From Viola odorata (taxonomy: Eukaryota; Streptophyta; Magnoliopsida; Malpighiales; Violaceae), in contig OY829544.1 in NCBI GenBank assembly GCA_963691705.1, positions 6,207,501-6,271,500 on the forward strand: a stretch of 64,000 nt of DNA, in the 5' to 3' direction. Both the position numbers and the translations under genes were made by a program. The first letter of the stretch is position 1. Each line of letters starts with the position of its first letter. This document shows, piece by piece, positions 11,205 to 22,628 of the stretch. The notes beneath the pieces are model-generated. The model did no database searches, was not told where the DNA came from, and was given only the letters and a program-made list of their open reading frames with translations.

Positions 11205-14200
11205 CTAAACTTTCTTCGAGAGGGCAATAACATTGAAGTTGAGTGAGTTCGGATTTTTCTGAATCATGCTCTGTATGACTTTACCTGCATCCTGTTATTG
11301 TAAAAAGTCCAATCAAACAGACGGTAAAAGAAAATCAAGAGGGTACAAATTGTCATTTTAGCGCTGGAACCTATAATACACTGTTGGGGATGAAGCCAAC
11401 AGCGGCAAGCAAACAAGTTGAGTGGAGTTAGGTCGAAGATTATGGTGAACAAATATATACCTGTAATAAGGTGTCTGGTGATGATGCACCATGGGATATT
11501 GGCCCTGATTTTCTTCCATCAAGCTCAAAGAGTTCCCCTGCACAAGATGTAAGTAAAGGGTTAAAGCACAATGGAAGTAACCACTGAAAGAAGTTACAAA
11601 CACTAGAATCCATCAAGAAGGAGATTTATCCAGGAAAGAGGGCGAAAAAATGTTTTGAAGGAAATATCACGTACCATCCACGCAAGTGAAGCATATAAAA
11701 TGAGTGTCCACATTATCTGAGGGCTGCGAAAAAACAAAGGGTGTACAAGAACAGGCAAGTTAGTGTCAGCCAAAAATATAAACAGAAAACCAAATACACA
11801 CATTGCTACATTTTAGTAACATATTCATTCGTATCATAAACAGTGCAAAGTTAAAAGACCACTGCATTACTCTTGACATTATCAATGAGGTCGACAAATT
11901 TCAGACTAGAGCATCAAAGATCATTGCACGAACATCACTTCTACAGTCCCTACTCAACCCAGTGCATACCTAATTACCTATAACTTAACATAGAATGCTT
12001 CAGCCCATACTTGCAATCAAGCCCCTGCTTTCATCCCCTCACCCAATCTTTACCTTGAAGTCTATATAACCACCACTTTCCCAGCACTTAGTAGACTCAT
12101 CCTCATGTCCAGATTAAAGAATTGGTTGCTCATTAATTAGAACCTCTTCTCATTTTGCAATATATATAATGTGAACCTCTTTTCTTGAAAGTAATTTGAC
12201 CTTGTCATGCTAGCTTAGCGAGTTCTAACCCAAGGCGTCAACAGACTATTTACAGCTCAAACAACACATATAACAATCATTTTTTTCGTGATCATAAAAG
12301 ACCACAGATCACCATCTCTTTTATGCTAAACAAGTGTAGTGCATTTAATCACTATTCCCTATACTAAGCAACAACAAATGTAACTTCATCTATCAAATGG
12401 ATTGTAAGGAACATTAACTCGTCTAATTCTCTTCTCTTACGGCCTCTTTTCAATAGTGAATGTACTCATTGTGTTGGAAAAAGACATTAAAGTAGCCCAT
12501 TGAGAAAACCTAGTAACAATAGGGAGTAAAACAATTAACTACTTAATAGTAAATAAAAGCCTCCACCTAACAGTGTAATCAATAAAACAATTACCTCTGT
12601 TTCACCAGCAGTAGCCGCCACAGAATGAGCGACTTCCATTTCTCCATCTTCCTCAAGAAATGTTGCACGCTACAAAGTATATGCAAAAACAAAAATTGAA
12701 TGGTAACATTTGAGAAAGACGGTTACAGCAGAATACCAAAGTTCCCAACGTGTGTGCGACAGGAAAATAGGAAAGGAAGGTGAAGGGGCAGAAGAGTCTA
12801 AAAGAAATACCTGTAGGGGGTCCATGTCTGCAGTGGATTTGAAAAACCTATCAAAATACGACCCCTCAACTGAAAAAGAAAAGAGTTAGGTAAGTTAAGT
12901 AAGGGTAAAGACGTGAAGTAATAGCATTATGGAATTAGGTAGTCCTTATCACAACAACATTTGAAGATAGAAAACCATTTAGTTCATAACACGTTGCAAG
13001 GCACTGCATGTGCTTCCACAAAAAGCCACCTGCCTTTCTAGAATCCACTATCACACTTCTCAGGGTTACTCTCAGCAACAGAAAATGTACTGAGAAATGG
13101 CAAGTTTAAAGAGTGGGCAAGAGATGCCTTTTCTTTTGCAAGTTTGGACACAGACTTTCCTAGATAGGTCAACTTTCCAAAATTACAATGGGTAAGAACC
13201 TTCTCTTTGTTGAGAAAGAAGAGTTTTATAGCACATCAAACAGAGCAGTTTGAAGTATTATAAGCTATGGCAGGAGAACGCAAGTCATCCCTGCAATATG
13301 TTGTTTCAGGAGCTAAGAAGCTCATTTAATCTTATGGTGCTACATGGGCCCCTTAAAAGTCAAAGTACCACATTAAACCAGAAGCCATTTAAACAAACAT
13401 AAAAGAGCAATTTGGTGGTCGTGCAGTAACTACACACGCAAGTGGCTTTTCATCTTTCTATTCCCTAGTTTCTCTTACTTTGTGCAATGAGAAGTTATTG
13501 TTCCAAGTTTTTTTCCCTTCATGTTTTCATCCCACGCAGCATGCAGCATGACGCCTCAAAAAATAAAAAATAAAAACCAACTTACCAAGGTTGATCTTTG
13601 AAGTGATGTTTCCAATGGCATGGAGAAGTCCTATTGTTCCACAAGCATTACCCACAGTTTGCTTCATAAAATAAGCTTTGCTGCTGCTAGGTTCCTGAAC
13701 CAAAACAAATGAAGATACGGTAACTTAATGGTTAAAGTCAAATCAAAAGAGTGACAAATGTCCATTATGCACTTTAACATATACATAACAGAATGAAGCT
13801 ATTACAAACTACTTGACGGCTCTCATGTTGCTATGTGTTCACTGATCCTTACAGATTAAGATATCATACACTTCGTTACCTCCCAGTATAATGCCTACAT
13901 TTATCCCCTTTGTTTCTTTTCACCGAGTAGAAGTAAATTATTACAAACAGAAAAGCCCAGAGAAAACTAGTCAACCAAGAGTTACCATCTACAGGAGATG
14001 TCCCGCGAACAAAACACCATATTATGAAAAGGCAAAAGTGTGCGCATCCAACCAACTCAAATTTCTTCAGCTATTTGAAATTCAAATATAAGTATTAAAG
14101 TAAACCCTCACCTGTACAAGGCCTTCCTGTTGCATTCTCTCTTCTTCCGTCTGTAAAATTTATAAAAAGATCAATGACCAAAACTAAATAAAATCGTACA

Positions 14201-14567
14201 AATAAGGAGATTATAACAGAATAAAAAACCAGTTCTCACCTGGGCAGTGAGGGGATAAAGGCACAAAACACCAAGCACAGGTTTCGGAACCATTTCCAAG
14301 AGCTCCTCATCAAACCCATACACATCCCAGCACTCCGCCTCCGTCTCTGGTAGACCTAGCCCCCAAATAAACTGCAAACACCACAATCACAGTAACAACA
14401 CAACAAATACGTCATCAGAATTGCTCTATTCTACAATATTTTCACAGCAATCAAAATAGAGATCAGAGGAAATGCAGTTTTGTGACGGTTACCTGGTTGA
14501 TGACGTCAGGGTTAGCTTCAAGAGGAAGCCAGCGCTTAGCTCCAGGACTTTCATCGATCGTCGCCAT
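11205..14567 (-). CDS. UCH3: Ubiquitin carboxyl-terminal hydrolase 3 (UCH-L3 type)
   Basis: A cysteine protease of peptidase family C12 that removes small adducts from the C-terminus of ubiquitin. Nine exons: 14493-14567, 14240-14371, 14112-14150, 13586-13694, 12811-12869, 12595-12669, 11675-11723, 11461-11537 and 11205-11291, totalling 702 nt and 233 residues, near the 230 of human UCHL3. Every phase agrees. The start [19 protein letters not shown] and then [19 protein letters not shown] and LYPLTAQ are typical. The catalytic set is complete by position: Gln94 (oxyanion), Cys100 in [16 protein letters not shown], His171 in VDTHFICF and Asp186 in FELDGRK. The crossover loop (about 138-165) carries [14 protein letters not shown]. 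It ends NVIALSKKV. No lesion seen, so it is probably functional. Confidence 0.95.
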
Positions 14568-14656
14568 TTTCGGTTTTCTGGATTTTGAGCTTTGAGAGAA
14601 TACTAGAAGAAATTAGTTCTACTAAAATACACAGCAAGAGAGAGGTGTTGGTCGCG

Positions 14657-14838
14657 TATATAGTGAGGATGGTTAAATACGAAGAATAAAAACTGGCGTG
14701 GGGAAGGAGAAAAGGTATCATTTCGGGGGCCCATCACCGTCCCACTTTGCGTAACGGTTTGAAAAAAGAGCCGTTCTGTTGATTCCTTGGCCCACGGTTA
14801 AGTCCTGTTGGGCCTCACGAACCCAATAACGGCCCATA
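14657..14838 (-). promoter_or_regulatory. Candidate UCH3 core promoter and site II motifs
   Basis: On the minus strand a TATATA sits at about 14658-14663, some 90 bp upstream of the start codon. Further upstream are at least three GGCCCA/TGGGCC motifs (about 14790, 14811 and 14834), the site II type common in plant housekeeping promoters. This is motif recognition only. Confidence 0.35.
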
Positions 14839-15605
14839 TGAAAGGTCTTATACCCTATAAGGCTATAAGTCCACTGACAGATCCAGCCCAAGTTCACTGA
14901 TTTTCTAAATAAACTAATTTCTGAAAAAAATCTTCTTCTAAAAGCACGTTGGAACAATTTGATCAATGAGAAAGTTAGCAATGACAACAGAAACATTGGT
15001 TAAGGAAATGACACCATAAATATATCTGACTTGACTATTACCTTGTAAAAAAGGATCAAAAACTACCATGGTCATCTACGTTAAGCAAACTAAACAACAA
15101 GTACTCATCAAATCTCATCATATTTTGGTTTTTCCAAACCCAAAAAAAGAATATTAGGGACACAGCTGAGAGACTCTTGATTTTTCAATCATTATATAGG
15201 TTTCTTTCATTCTTTCTATATATTGATCTTTTGTTTTTAGTCACATCAAAATCACACAAGTTTGGGAATGATGAGAAATCAAACGGTTGTACTGGGAAAT
15301 GGCGCAATAGGTACCTATATATATATATATAGCAGAGCCCCTTGCTTTCCTTCTTGTCGTCCTGACTGCAGAGCAACCATGACTAAGCGACACCACCAAC
15401 GACATGTTCTTCAATGCATTTATTAGCAATGATACGGAGTTACTTAGGTAATGATATGATGTGGATAATCTATTCAATATTTGTTCAAGTTCGAGTCCCA
15501 CCTTCTGTATAGCAGAAAAGAAAAGAAAAAACACTTTCTGTATAGCAGGTTACTCTTGAGAGACTTTTTGGGTCCAGTTTGTTAACTAGAAAGTCTCTAA
15601 ACAAC
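14839..15605. other. Intergenic between UCH3 and a Copia element
   Basis: AT-rich; a short TA microsatellite lies near 15316-15331. Nothing else could be supported. Confidence 0.5.
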
Positions 15606-15610
15606 TAAAC

Positions 15611-15913
15611 AGTAGAAATTACTAGTTGGCATTTAATGAATAGTAAACATGCATGAATGGTAAAAGCAAGTGAACGGATGAAAGGGGAAGAGAATATTGA
15701 TTGCATTGATTTGCTTAATCTTACACAATGCTTACAAGGGGTATTTATACAACTAATTCTATAATAAATAATTCTTAATGTCTTCAGTCCAAGATATACA
15801 TATCTTGGACCATGGACTTCTGGTGTATGGTGGCAGTAGCAAATCTTGGACCATGGACTTCTGGTTCATGCATGGTTGGTGACAGCAGCAGTAGGAGACT
15901 TTTGTATTCAACA
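15611..15913 (-). repeat. 3' LTR of the Copia element (303 bp)
   Basis: Reads TGTTGAATAC...TTTCTACT in element orientation. It lacks the 17-bp duplication present in the other LTR. Confidence 0.88.
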
Positions 15914-15924
15914 CTCCCCCTCAA
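15914..15924 (-). other. Polypurine tract
   Basis: TTGAGGGGGAG directly before the 3' LTR. The TGA stop of pol (15921-15923) lies inside this tract. Confidence 0.75.
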
Positions 15925-18900
15925 GTTGGTGCATAGATATCCCATATGCCCAACTTGCAAATAGTCTTCGAAAATACCTGACTTGAAACTGCCTTGGTAA
16001 GGATATCAGCTAACTGATCTTCTGATCGAATACTAGGCAGTTCAAGTATCTTTTCATCCAGCTTCTCTTTGATGAAAAAACGGTCTACTTCTACGTGTTT
16101 CGTTCGATCATGTTGGACTGGATTGTGTGCAATGTCACGGGCTGCCTTATTATCACAATACAACTCAATCGGTTTTAGAGGTGGGAATCCCAGATCTATC
16201 AAGAGAAATTTCAACCACAATGCTTCACATAATCCAAGGGTCATGCCTCTGTATTCAGCTTCTGCACTTGATCGGGCAACCACGTTTTGTTTCTTGCTTC
16301 TCCATGTCACGAGGTTACCTCCTATAAAGGTAAAGTACCCTGAGGTGGATCGTCTATCGTCAATCGATCCAGCCCAATCTGCATCAGTATACACAACCAC
16401 ACTATGACAATCGGAATTCTTGGTGAACAAAATTCCTTTTCCTGGTGCAGATTTGAGGTACCTTAGAATACGTATGACTGCCTTCATGTGTTGTTCTCCA
16501 GGATTATGCATGAACTGACTGACAATACTCAATGCATAGGCGAGATCTGGCCGAGTGTGTGCCAAGTACATCAATCTCCCAACCAGTCTCTGGTATTGCC
16601 CTTTATTTACAGGGATTTGATCAGAATCAACTGACAACTTCAAGCCTTCTTCCATGGGTGTTTCAGCTGGTTGACATGCTGACATACCAGTTTCATGTAG
16701 CAAATCCAAAGTATATTTTCGTTGTGATAGAAATATACCTTTGGAGGATCTGGACACTTCAATTCCAAGGAAGTACTTCAGTGGACCAAGATCTTTCATT
16801 TCAAATTCAGTAGACAGGTAGTTTTGCAAAGCTCTTCTTTCTTCAGGATCATTTCCAGTCACCACCATGTCGTCAACGTACACGATGAGTGCAGTTATCT
16901 TGTCTTGTCTTTTCTTTAGGAACAACGTGTGATCTGCATTGCTTTGACAATAGCCAAATTCCTTCATGGCTTTTGTAAATCTTCCGAACCAAGCTCTTGG
17001 GGACTGTTTAAGCCCATACAATGATTTCTTCAACCTGCACACCTTTTGTTGTTGATGTTCAGATACCACACAGCCTGGTGGAAGATCCATATACACTTCT
17101 TCTGTCAGTTCACCATGAAGAAATGCATTCTTTACATCAAATTGTTGCAAGGGCCATTCTAGGTTTACAGCTAGAGTTAGTAGAACCCGGACAGTATTGA
17201 TCTTTGCCACTGGTGCAAACGTATCGGTATAATCAATTCCATATGTTTGAGAATACCCTTTTGCCACCAACCTAGCCTTGAACCTTTCGATGGTTCCATC
17301 AGCTTTGTACTTCACAGAGTAAACCCATCTACATCCAACTGCCATTTTTCCAGGAGGACAATCAACAAGATCCCAAGTGTCATTTTTCTGCAGGGATCTC
17401 ATTTCCTCATTCATGGCTGCCTTCCATCTTGGATCCTCTAAGGCTTCCTGCACACTGTTAGGAATAGATACAGAAGATAATTGATTCACAAAGGACATGT
17501 TTGCCTCAGACAACCGATGGGTAGACACATAGTGGCTCATAGGGTATCTAGCTTTACTAGAGAGTTCAGGTTCATATGTGGGTTTAGGAATACCTCTAGT
17601 GTGTCGTGGTGGTAACTGCCGTAACTCATGTTCAAGGACAACTTCAACAGGTGAGTGGTGTGGTGTAGGAGAAGATGCATCAGTAGTTGATGATGGACCA
17701 GCAATGTCATCTTCTGTGATCTGATCAGTACTATCATTGTTTCCCTCTTCATCATTATTATAACCCTCTGAGTTCTCATTATGATCACCTGTGTAACCAT
17801 CTTCATCTTGATTTCGCACCAATATATGAGTGTCATCATACTCATCATCATATTTTAAGGTCAGAACTTCCAGTTGATGTTGCTCCCCTTGAAGTTCTGC
17901 ACTTGAAAAATACATCTCTTCTTCATGAAACACCACATCTAAGGACACGTACATTCGTTGTGTTGGTGGGTGGTAACATCGATATCCTTTCTGATGTGCA
18001 GCATATCCGAGGAAGACACAACGTAATGCTCGAGGTTCTAACTTGTTCCGTTGACGTTTATGGATGTGAACAAACACTACGCATCCAAAAACATGTTTTG
18101 ATAAATCTGCCACAGTGGGAGAGACAACAGCATCAGATAGGGCCTGAAATGGGGTTTTGAACCCAATGGTGCTAGATGGGACCCTGTTGATTAGGTGAGC
18201 TGCAGTACAAATGGCTTCTCCCCAATAATTCAAAGGTGTGTGAGCATCAATTAACAAGGAACGGACAACCTCCAGCAAATGACGATTTTTCCTCTCAGCG
18301 ACACCATTCTGTTGGGGTGTATCTGGGCAAGTGGTTTGATGGATGATTCCTTGTGCTGTGAGGAACTGTTGGAGCTCAGAGTGTAAATATTCACCTCCAT
18401 TATCACTACGAAGAACCTTCACTGTGGCATTATACTGAGTACACACAATTTTATAGAAACGTTGGAACAAGTTTGTAACCTCACTTTTAGAGGTCATTAA
18501 TTGTATCCAAGTCATTCTGGTACAATCATCAATAAAACTTACAAACCAGCGAGCACCACCTAAAGTGGGTATTTTGAAAGGTCCCCAAACGTCAGAATGA
18601 ATAACCATAAAAGGGACTGCACTTTTATTCATACGCGATGGAAATGACGTACGATGGCTCTTGGCTAGTTCACAAACATCACACCGGAGATTAGAAATTT
18701 CACAATTTGAGAATAATTTAGGAAATAATTTCTTCAAGTACCCAAAGGATGTATGCCCAAGACGTCGATGCCACAACCATACATCCTTCAGTCTATTTTC
18801 GCTCAAACCATTCACAGCAAAAGCTTTACGCAACTGATCAGAGCTCTGTGACTTCAAGTTGAGGTAGTACAACTTCCCTCTCCTAACACCACAACCAATC

Positions 18901-19256
18901 GTCTGCCTTGTTCTGATGTCCTTAAATACACAAGAGTCAGGCCAAAAAATTACCACACAATATAAAGCAACAGTTATTTGAGACACGGATAAGAGATTAT
19001 AATTTAAGGATGGTACAACTAGAACTGAGTCTAGATTTAAGGTTTTAGTAAGGGATATGGACCCTTCCCCAACAACTGGGGTCAAGTTACCATCAGCAGT
19101 AGATACCGTTTTTTGTAAGGACTGTTTTATGGATTTAACATGGCTAGAATCTGTTGTCATATGATCGGAGGCACCAGAATCAATTATCCATGTATCATTC
19201 AAAACAGTGTTGTGGATATTTAAAGCCTTACCATGATTACCACTATTACCTGTCAT
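15921..19256 (-). CDS. Copia pol polyprotein: protease, integrase, RT, RNase H
   Basis: 1111 codons with no stop. Domains in order: aspartic protease (WIIDSGASDHMT, D26); GAG-pre-integrase zinc-binding segment (LWHRRLGH ... CDVCELAKSHR); integrase DDE residues in HSDVWGP, RSDNGGEY and NGVAERKNR; Copia reverse transcriptase (FKARLVAKGYSQ, FDVKNAFLHGEL, LYGLKQSPRAW, catalytic YVDDM); and RNase H (YTDADWAGS, SSAEAEYR, YCDNKAARDIA, DRTKHVEVD). The frame is open upstream of the first ATG to the junction at about 19296 (codons QIASDDVASALVS), so the ATG is arbitrary; normally this is read as part of a gag-pol fusion. With gag gone the element cannot package itself, but the pol frame looks freshly mobile. 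Confidence 0.93.
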   Translation of the reverse strand: MTGNSGNHGKALNIHNTVLNDTWIIDSGASDHMTTDSSHVKSIKQSLQKTVSTADGNLTPVVGEGSISLTKTLNLDSVLVVPSLNYNLLSVSQITVALYCVVIFWPDSCVFKDIRTRQTIGCGVRRGKLYYLNLKSQSSDQLRKAFAVNGLSENRLKDVWLWHRRLGHTSFGYLKKLFPKLFSNCEISNLRCDVCELAKSHRTSFPSRMNKSAVPFMVIHSDVWGPFKIPTLGGARWFVSFIDDCTRMTWIQLMTSKSEVTNLFQRFYKIVCTQYNATVKVLRSDNGGEYLHSELQQFLTAQGIIHQTTCPDTPQQNGVAERKNRHLLEVVRSLLIDAHTPLNYWGEAICTAAHLINRVPSSTIGFKTPFQALSDAVVSPTVADLSKHVFGCVVFVHIHKRQRNKLEPRALRCVFLGYAAHQKGYRCYHPPTQRMYVSLDVVFHEEEMYFSSAELQGEQHQLEVLTLKYDDEYDDTHILVRNQDEDGYTGDHNENSEGYNNDEEGNNDSTDQITEDDIAGPSSTTDASSPTPHHSPVEVVLEHELRQLPPRHTRGIPKPTYEPELSSKARYPMSHYVSTHRLSEANMSFVNQLSSVSIPNSVQEALEDPRWKAAMNEEMRSLQKNDTWDLVDCPPGKMAVGCRWVYSVKYKADGTIERFKARLVAKGYSQTYGIDYTDTFAPVAKINTVRVLLTLAVNLEWPLQQFDVKNAFLHGELTEEVYMDLPPGCVVSEHQQQKVCRLKKSLYGLKQSPRAWFGRFTKAMKEFGYCQSNADHTLFLKKRQDKITALIVYVDDMVVTGNDPEERRALQNYLSTEFEMKDLGPLKYFLGIEVSRSSKGIFLSQRKYTLDLLHETGMSACQPAETPMEEGLKLSVDSDQIPVNKGQYQRLVGRLMYLAHTRPDLAYALSIVSQFMHNPGEQHMKAVIRILRYLKSAPGKGILFTKNSDCHSVVVYTDADWAGSIDDRRSTSGYFTFIGGNLVTWRSKKQNVVARSSAEAEYRGMTLGLCEALWLKFLLIDLGFPPLKPIELYCDNKAARDIAHNPVQHDRTKHVEVDRFFIKEKLDEKILELPSIRSEDQLADILTKAVSSQVFSKTICKLGIWDIYAPT

Positions 19257-19295
19257 GCTGACAAGTGCGGATGCAACATCATCTGAGGCAATTTG

Positions 19296-20151
19296 TTGGA
19301 AAACGCTATAGCGTTTTGGTGAGCAAAAATGCGAAACTTTCCAGTAGCAAAACGCTATAGCGTTTTGCCCAACGGCTAGTTTCTCAAACAGCTCTTTTGT
19401 CCACTACAAACGGATTTTTTGGCTCCATACTTTCTTGTCTGATCATCCACTGATCTTACACTATATATAACTCATCCTAGATGAGTTAGAACTTAACAAG
19501 AACATTTAGAACACAAGAAAGATTTTAGAAAGCTCTCATACTTTTCAAAAGACCAAAAATCTGAGTTTTTGCAAAACCTTCAACTTGATTCTTTCATAAC
19601 ACAAGCTTCTCACATCCGAATTTACTCAATCTTGTGTCCATATTTCAAGTAAGGTTTAAGCTTTCTTTTGAGGTATTCTTGTTCATTTATTGGTGTTATT
19701 TATTGAATCATACATAGTTTATTTGTACACCAATTGTGTTGCTATTTAACATTCTCTTGTCAAGTAATCTTGATTGTGTTAGGTTGTGATTGAGCCCGGA
19801 AAAATCACATTGTAAGGTTTGTTGGTTGAGCCCGCAAAAACCAAGTGTAAGGTTGTTGGTGATCCCGTGAAAACCAAGTGAAAGGTTTATTGGTTGAGCC
19901 CGCAAAAACCAAGGTGTAAGGTTTGAGTTGAACCCGTAAAAACTCAAGGTAAATAACGAAGTGTTCGTTGTTAGAAAATCCTAAGAGGAGGACTCTTAGG
20001 TAGTGGAGTACAATTCATTGAGGAATTGGAACCACTATACATACTTGTGTTTTTACATTCTAATTTCCGCACTCAAATTATTTACAATTTGTGTTAGATT
20101 TTTTATTGTCTATTATTGCCTATTCACCCCCCCTCTAGGCCACGTTTATCA
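19296..20151 (+). repeat. 5' LTR, truncated, of the gag-only element
   Basis: Starts at TTGGAAAACGC, equivalent to 22962 in the other LTR. I see no difference from 22962-23817 where I compared, which suggests a recent insertion. It includes a run of imperfect repeats of about 40 bp with the core GAGCCCGNAAAAACC (about 19785-19955). Confidence 0.85.
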
Positions 20152-20153
20152 AT

Positions 20154-20165
20154 TGGTAGCGGAGC
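20154..20165 (+). other. Primer-binding site
   Basis: TGGTAGCGGAGC, three bases after the 5' LTR; initiator tRNA-Met type. Confidence 0.75.
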
Positions 20166-20210
20166 AAGGTACTTGTTTTGTAGGTTTAATCGCCTCAAGT
20201 AAAAGATCAA

Positions 20211-22040
20211 ATGGCTCAAGAGGGACTTTATGTAAGTGCTGCACTCAACCGTCCACCATTTCTTGATGGAAACAACTACTTGCAATGGAAGACAAAGATG
20301 ATAGCCTTCCTAGGTGGACAAGATCAAATTATGCTAGATTGTGTTCTACATGGATTTGAAACTCCCATGGAACCAGCTGCTGAAGATGGATCAATAAAAG
20401 CTCTTCCGTTTGCTAGATGGCCAGCCGCATCAGTCGCAAGAAAGCAAAGTGAAGACAAGGCAAGGTTTGCTTTATTTTGTGCAATTTCTCAAAATGAATT
20501 TAATCGTGTTAGTGCTTGTAAATTGTCTAAAGATGTTTGGGAAACTTTGGAGACGGCACATGAAGGCACTCCTCAAGTTAGAAACATCCGTCTCAACACA
20601 CTCAAACGTGAGTATGAACTACTAGGTATGAAGAGTGGTGAGACTATTTATGATTTAAGCACTAGAATTCAAAATATTTGCAATACTATGGGAACTCTTG
20701 GTTGGACTCCTAGTGATGAGGAGATGGTAAGAAAACTCCTTAGTATTTTACCTAACTCTTGGAATGCCAAGACTTCTATTTTTGATGAACTAGAAAAGAA
20801 ACCCACATTCTCTCAACTTGTTGGCTCTCTTACGGCATTTGAGCACAAACTCAAAATGGGTGAACCGGAAGTGCAAAATGTCAAGAGCAACAATATAGCA
20901 TTTGTTAGCAAGGCTGAAGGAGATGAAGAATCACTTGCCCTCTTCAATAAGCATTATAAGAATTTCTTGAAAAATTCAAGAAACTACAAAGGTAAGTATT
21001 CTAACTCCTCTAAATCCAAATTTAAAAATGATGATGTTGTTTGCTATGGATGTGAAAAGCCAGGACATGTTAAGAGTGAGTGTCCAAATCGTGAGAAGAA
21101 AAAAAGACATGTGAAGAGAGAATCTAGAGACAAGTCTCATAGAAGAGCATTGAAAGCCACTACTTGGGATGATGATGATGAGTCGTGTAGCGGTCAAAAT
21201 TCAAGTTCTTCATCCGATGATGAAATCTCAAACTTGTGTTATTTTGCTAACACGGATAGTGATGATCCTTTTATGATTGATGAAGATTATCAAAGCTCTT
21301 CACCAAATGGCGGCTTGAATTCTTGTTTTATGGCCCAAAGCGATAATGAGGTTAGTTCATGCAATTCCGATAGTGAATGCAATATTGATGAGCTGAAACT
21401 TGCCTTTAGCAATTTATACATAGATTTTGACACAACCAATAAGAAAAATGTGAAACTTGCTAAAGAGTTAGACAATGTTAAAGATGAAATTAGCAAGTTA
21501 GAATCATTGAATAATTCTTTAACTAATGAGCTTAATGATGTGAAATGTTTGTTAGAAGATACTAAAAATGAAAATATTTCTCTAACAAATTTGCTCTCTA
21601 GTAAAGAAGATAAGAACAAGGGAACTATTTGTGAATCTTGTGAGAAATTCACTAAAGAGATTTTTGATTTAAATGAAAAGATTAAAACTCTTGAAGCTAC
21701 TTTAGCTAAAATCATTCAAAGTGCTAAAAATCAAAAAGATTGCATAAATAATCAAACGATTAAGAATGATAAAAAGGGTATTGGTTTTGATCACTCTTCT
21801 CGCATGAATAATTCCAAAACATCGTTTGTTAAAGCAAAAAATTGTGATCATGCTAGTTCTTCGAATCAATCACATGCTAGACCTTTGTATAAATGTGACT
21901 ATTGTCATAAGAATGGTCATTTGGCATATTTTTGCTTTATTCGTAAAGGACTTGTTTATGCAAAACAAATGTGGGCACAAAAGAGTGCATATGCTAACTT
22001 GGAAGGACCCAAACGGATTTGGGTACCAAAAGTGAAATGA
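20211..22040 (+). CDS. Sirevirus-type gag protein, two zinc knuckles
   Basis: 609 residues. The N-terminus (RPPFLDGNNYLQWKTKM) and the UBN2/gag capsid-like region (KDVWETLETAHEG, LKREYELLGMKSGETIYDL, LSILPNSW) are typical of Copia gag. A first CCHC knuckle CYGCEKPGHVKSEC lies at about 277-290. A long acidic and Lys/Glu/Asn-rich stretch predicted to be coiled-coil runs about 400-530 (LAKELDNVKDEISKLESLN). A second knuckle, CDYCHKNGHLAYFC, lies at about 562-575. The protein ends GPKRIWVPKVK and a stop, where an autonomous Sirevirus would run on into protease. It is intact and could be made; to transpose it would need pol in trans. Confidence 0.88.
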   Translation: MAQEGLYVSAALNRPPFLDGNNYLQWKTKMIAFLGGQDQIMLDCVLHGFETPMEPAAEDGSIKALPFARWPAASVARKQSEDKARFALFCAISQNEFNRVSACKLSKDVWETLETAHEGTPQVRNIRLNTLKREYELLGMKSGETIYDLSTRIQNICNTMGTLGWTPSDEEMVRKLLSILPNSWNAKTSIFDELEKKPTFSQLVGSLTAFEHKLKMGEPEVQNVKSNNIAFVSKAEGDEESLALFNKHYKNFLKNSRNYKGKYSNSSKSKFKNDDVVCYGCEKPGHVKSECPNREKKKRHVKRESRDKSHRRALKATTWDDDDESCSGQNSSSSSDDEISNLCYFANTDSDDPFMIDEDYQSSSPNGGLNSCFMAQSDNEVSSCNSDSECNIDELKLAFSNLYIDFDTTNKKNVKLAKELDNVKDEISKLESLNNSLTNELNDVKCLLEDTKNENISLTNLLSSKEDKNKGTICESCEKFTKEIFDLNEKIKTLEATLAKIIQSAKNQKDCINNQTIKNDKKGIGFDHSSRMNNSKTSFVKAKNCDHASSSNQSHARPLYKCDYCHKNGHLAYFCFIRKGLVYAKQMWAQKSAYANLEGPKRIWVPKVK

Positions 22041-22628
22041 TTTGTTTTGTAGGTGTGCCGGAAACCCCTTGAAGATAAATGAAATATATGTAGGGTATTC
22101 GTGGCACAAGTCGGGTGATGAATCGATGCTCACCCTTTTGGTAAATTATTTTGTAATTTTGCTATTGGTAGCCCAAGGGAAAACCGACAAATATAATTTT
22201 GATTATCCTCTCTTTATCTTTTTGTTGATATTTATCTTTGGATTGGATAATTTTTTGATCTTAATACTTGTTAAAGTATTTTTGGATTTGATCTTTGCTT
22301 GCTCCTTTCTTTACTCCTTATTTGATCTATTGGACCTCCTATTTTTTTACCCTTTTTGCTAATGACAAAGGGGGAGAATGAGTTAAGGGGAAGATATTTA
22401 TCAATTGGTAATGAAGCTTACATCAAAGGGGAGAATGGTAAGATTTAGGGGGAGCAAAGCTTTAAATCTTTGCTATGCTCTATGTGCAACTAATATTTTA
22501 TGTAGGGGGAGCATTCCTTTGGCAAAGATAGGAGATGTAAGTTTTCTCCATTTAACTTTAATTTCAATTGCTAGTTCAAATATGTTTTGAAATTAGCTTG
22601 TGGTTGTCATCATCAAAAAGGGGGAGAT
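22041..22628 (+). other. Non-coding 3' region with repeated polypurine boxes
   Basis: Between gag and the 3' LTR. GGGGGAG-type boxes occur at about 22370, 22428 (short form GGGGAG), 22448, 22504 and 22619-22626; the last abuts the LTR and is the likely working polypurine tract. No pol remnant recognised. Confidence 0.75.

Noticed and set aside
16069..18160. Several plus-strand open frames over the Copia pol
   Set aside because: They are antisense shadows of the intact pol frame.
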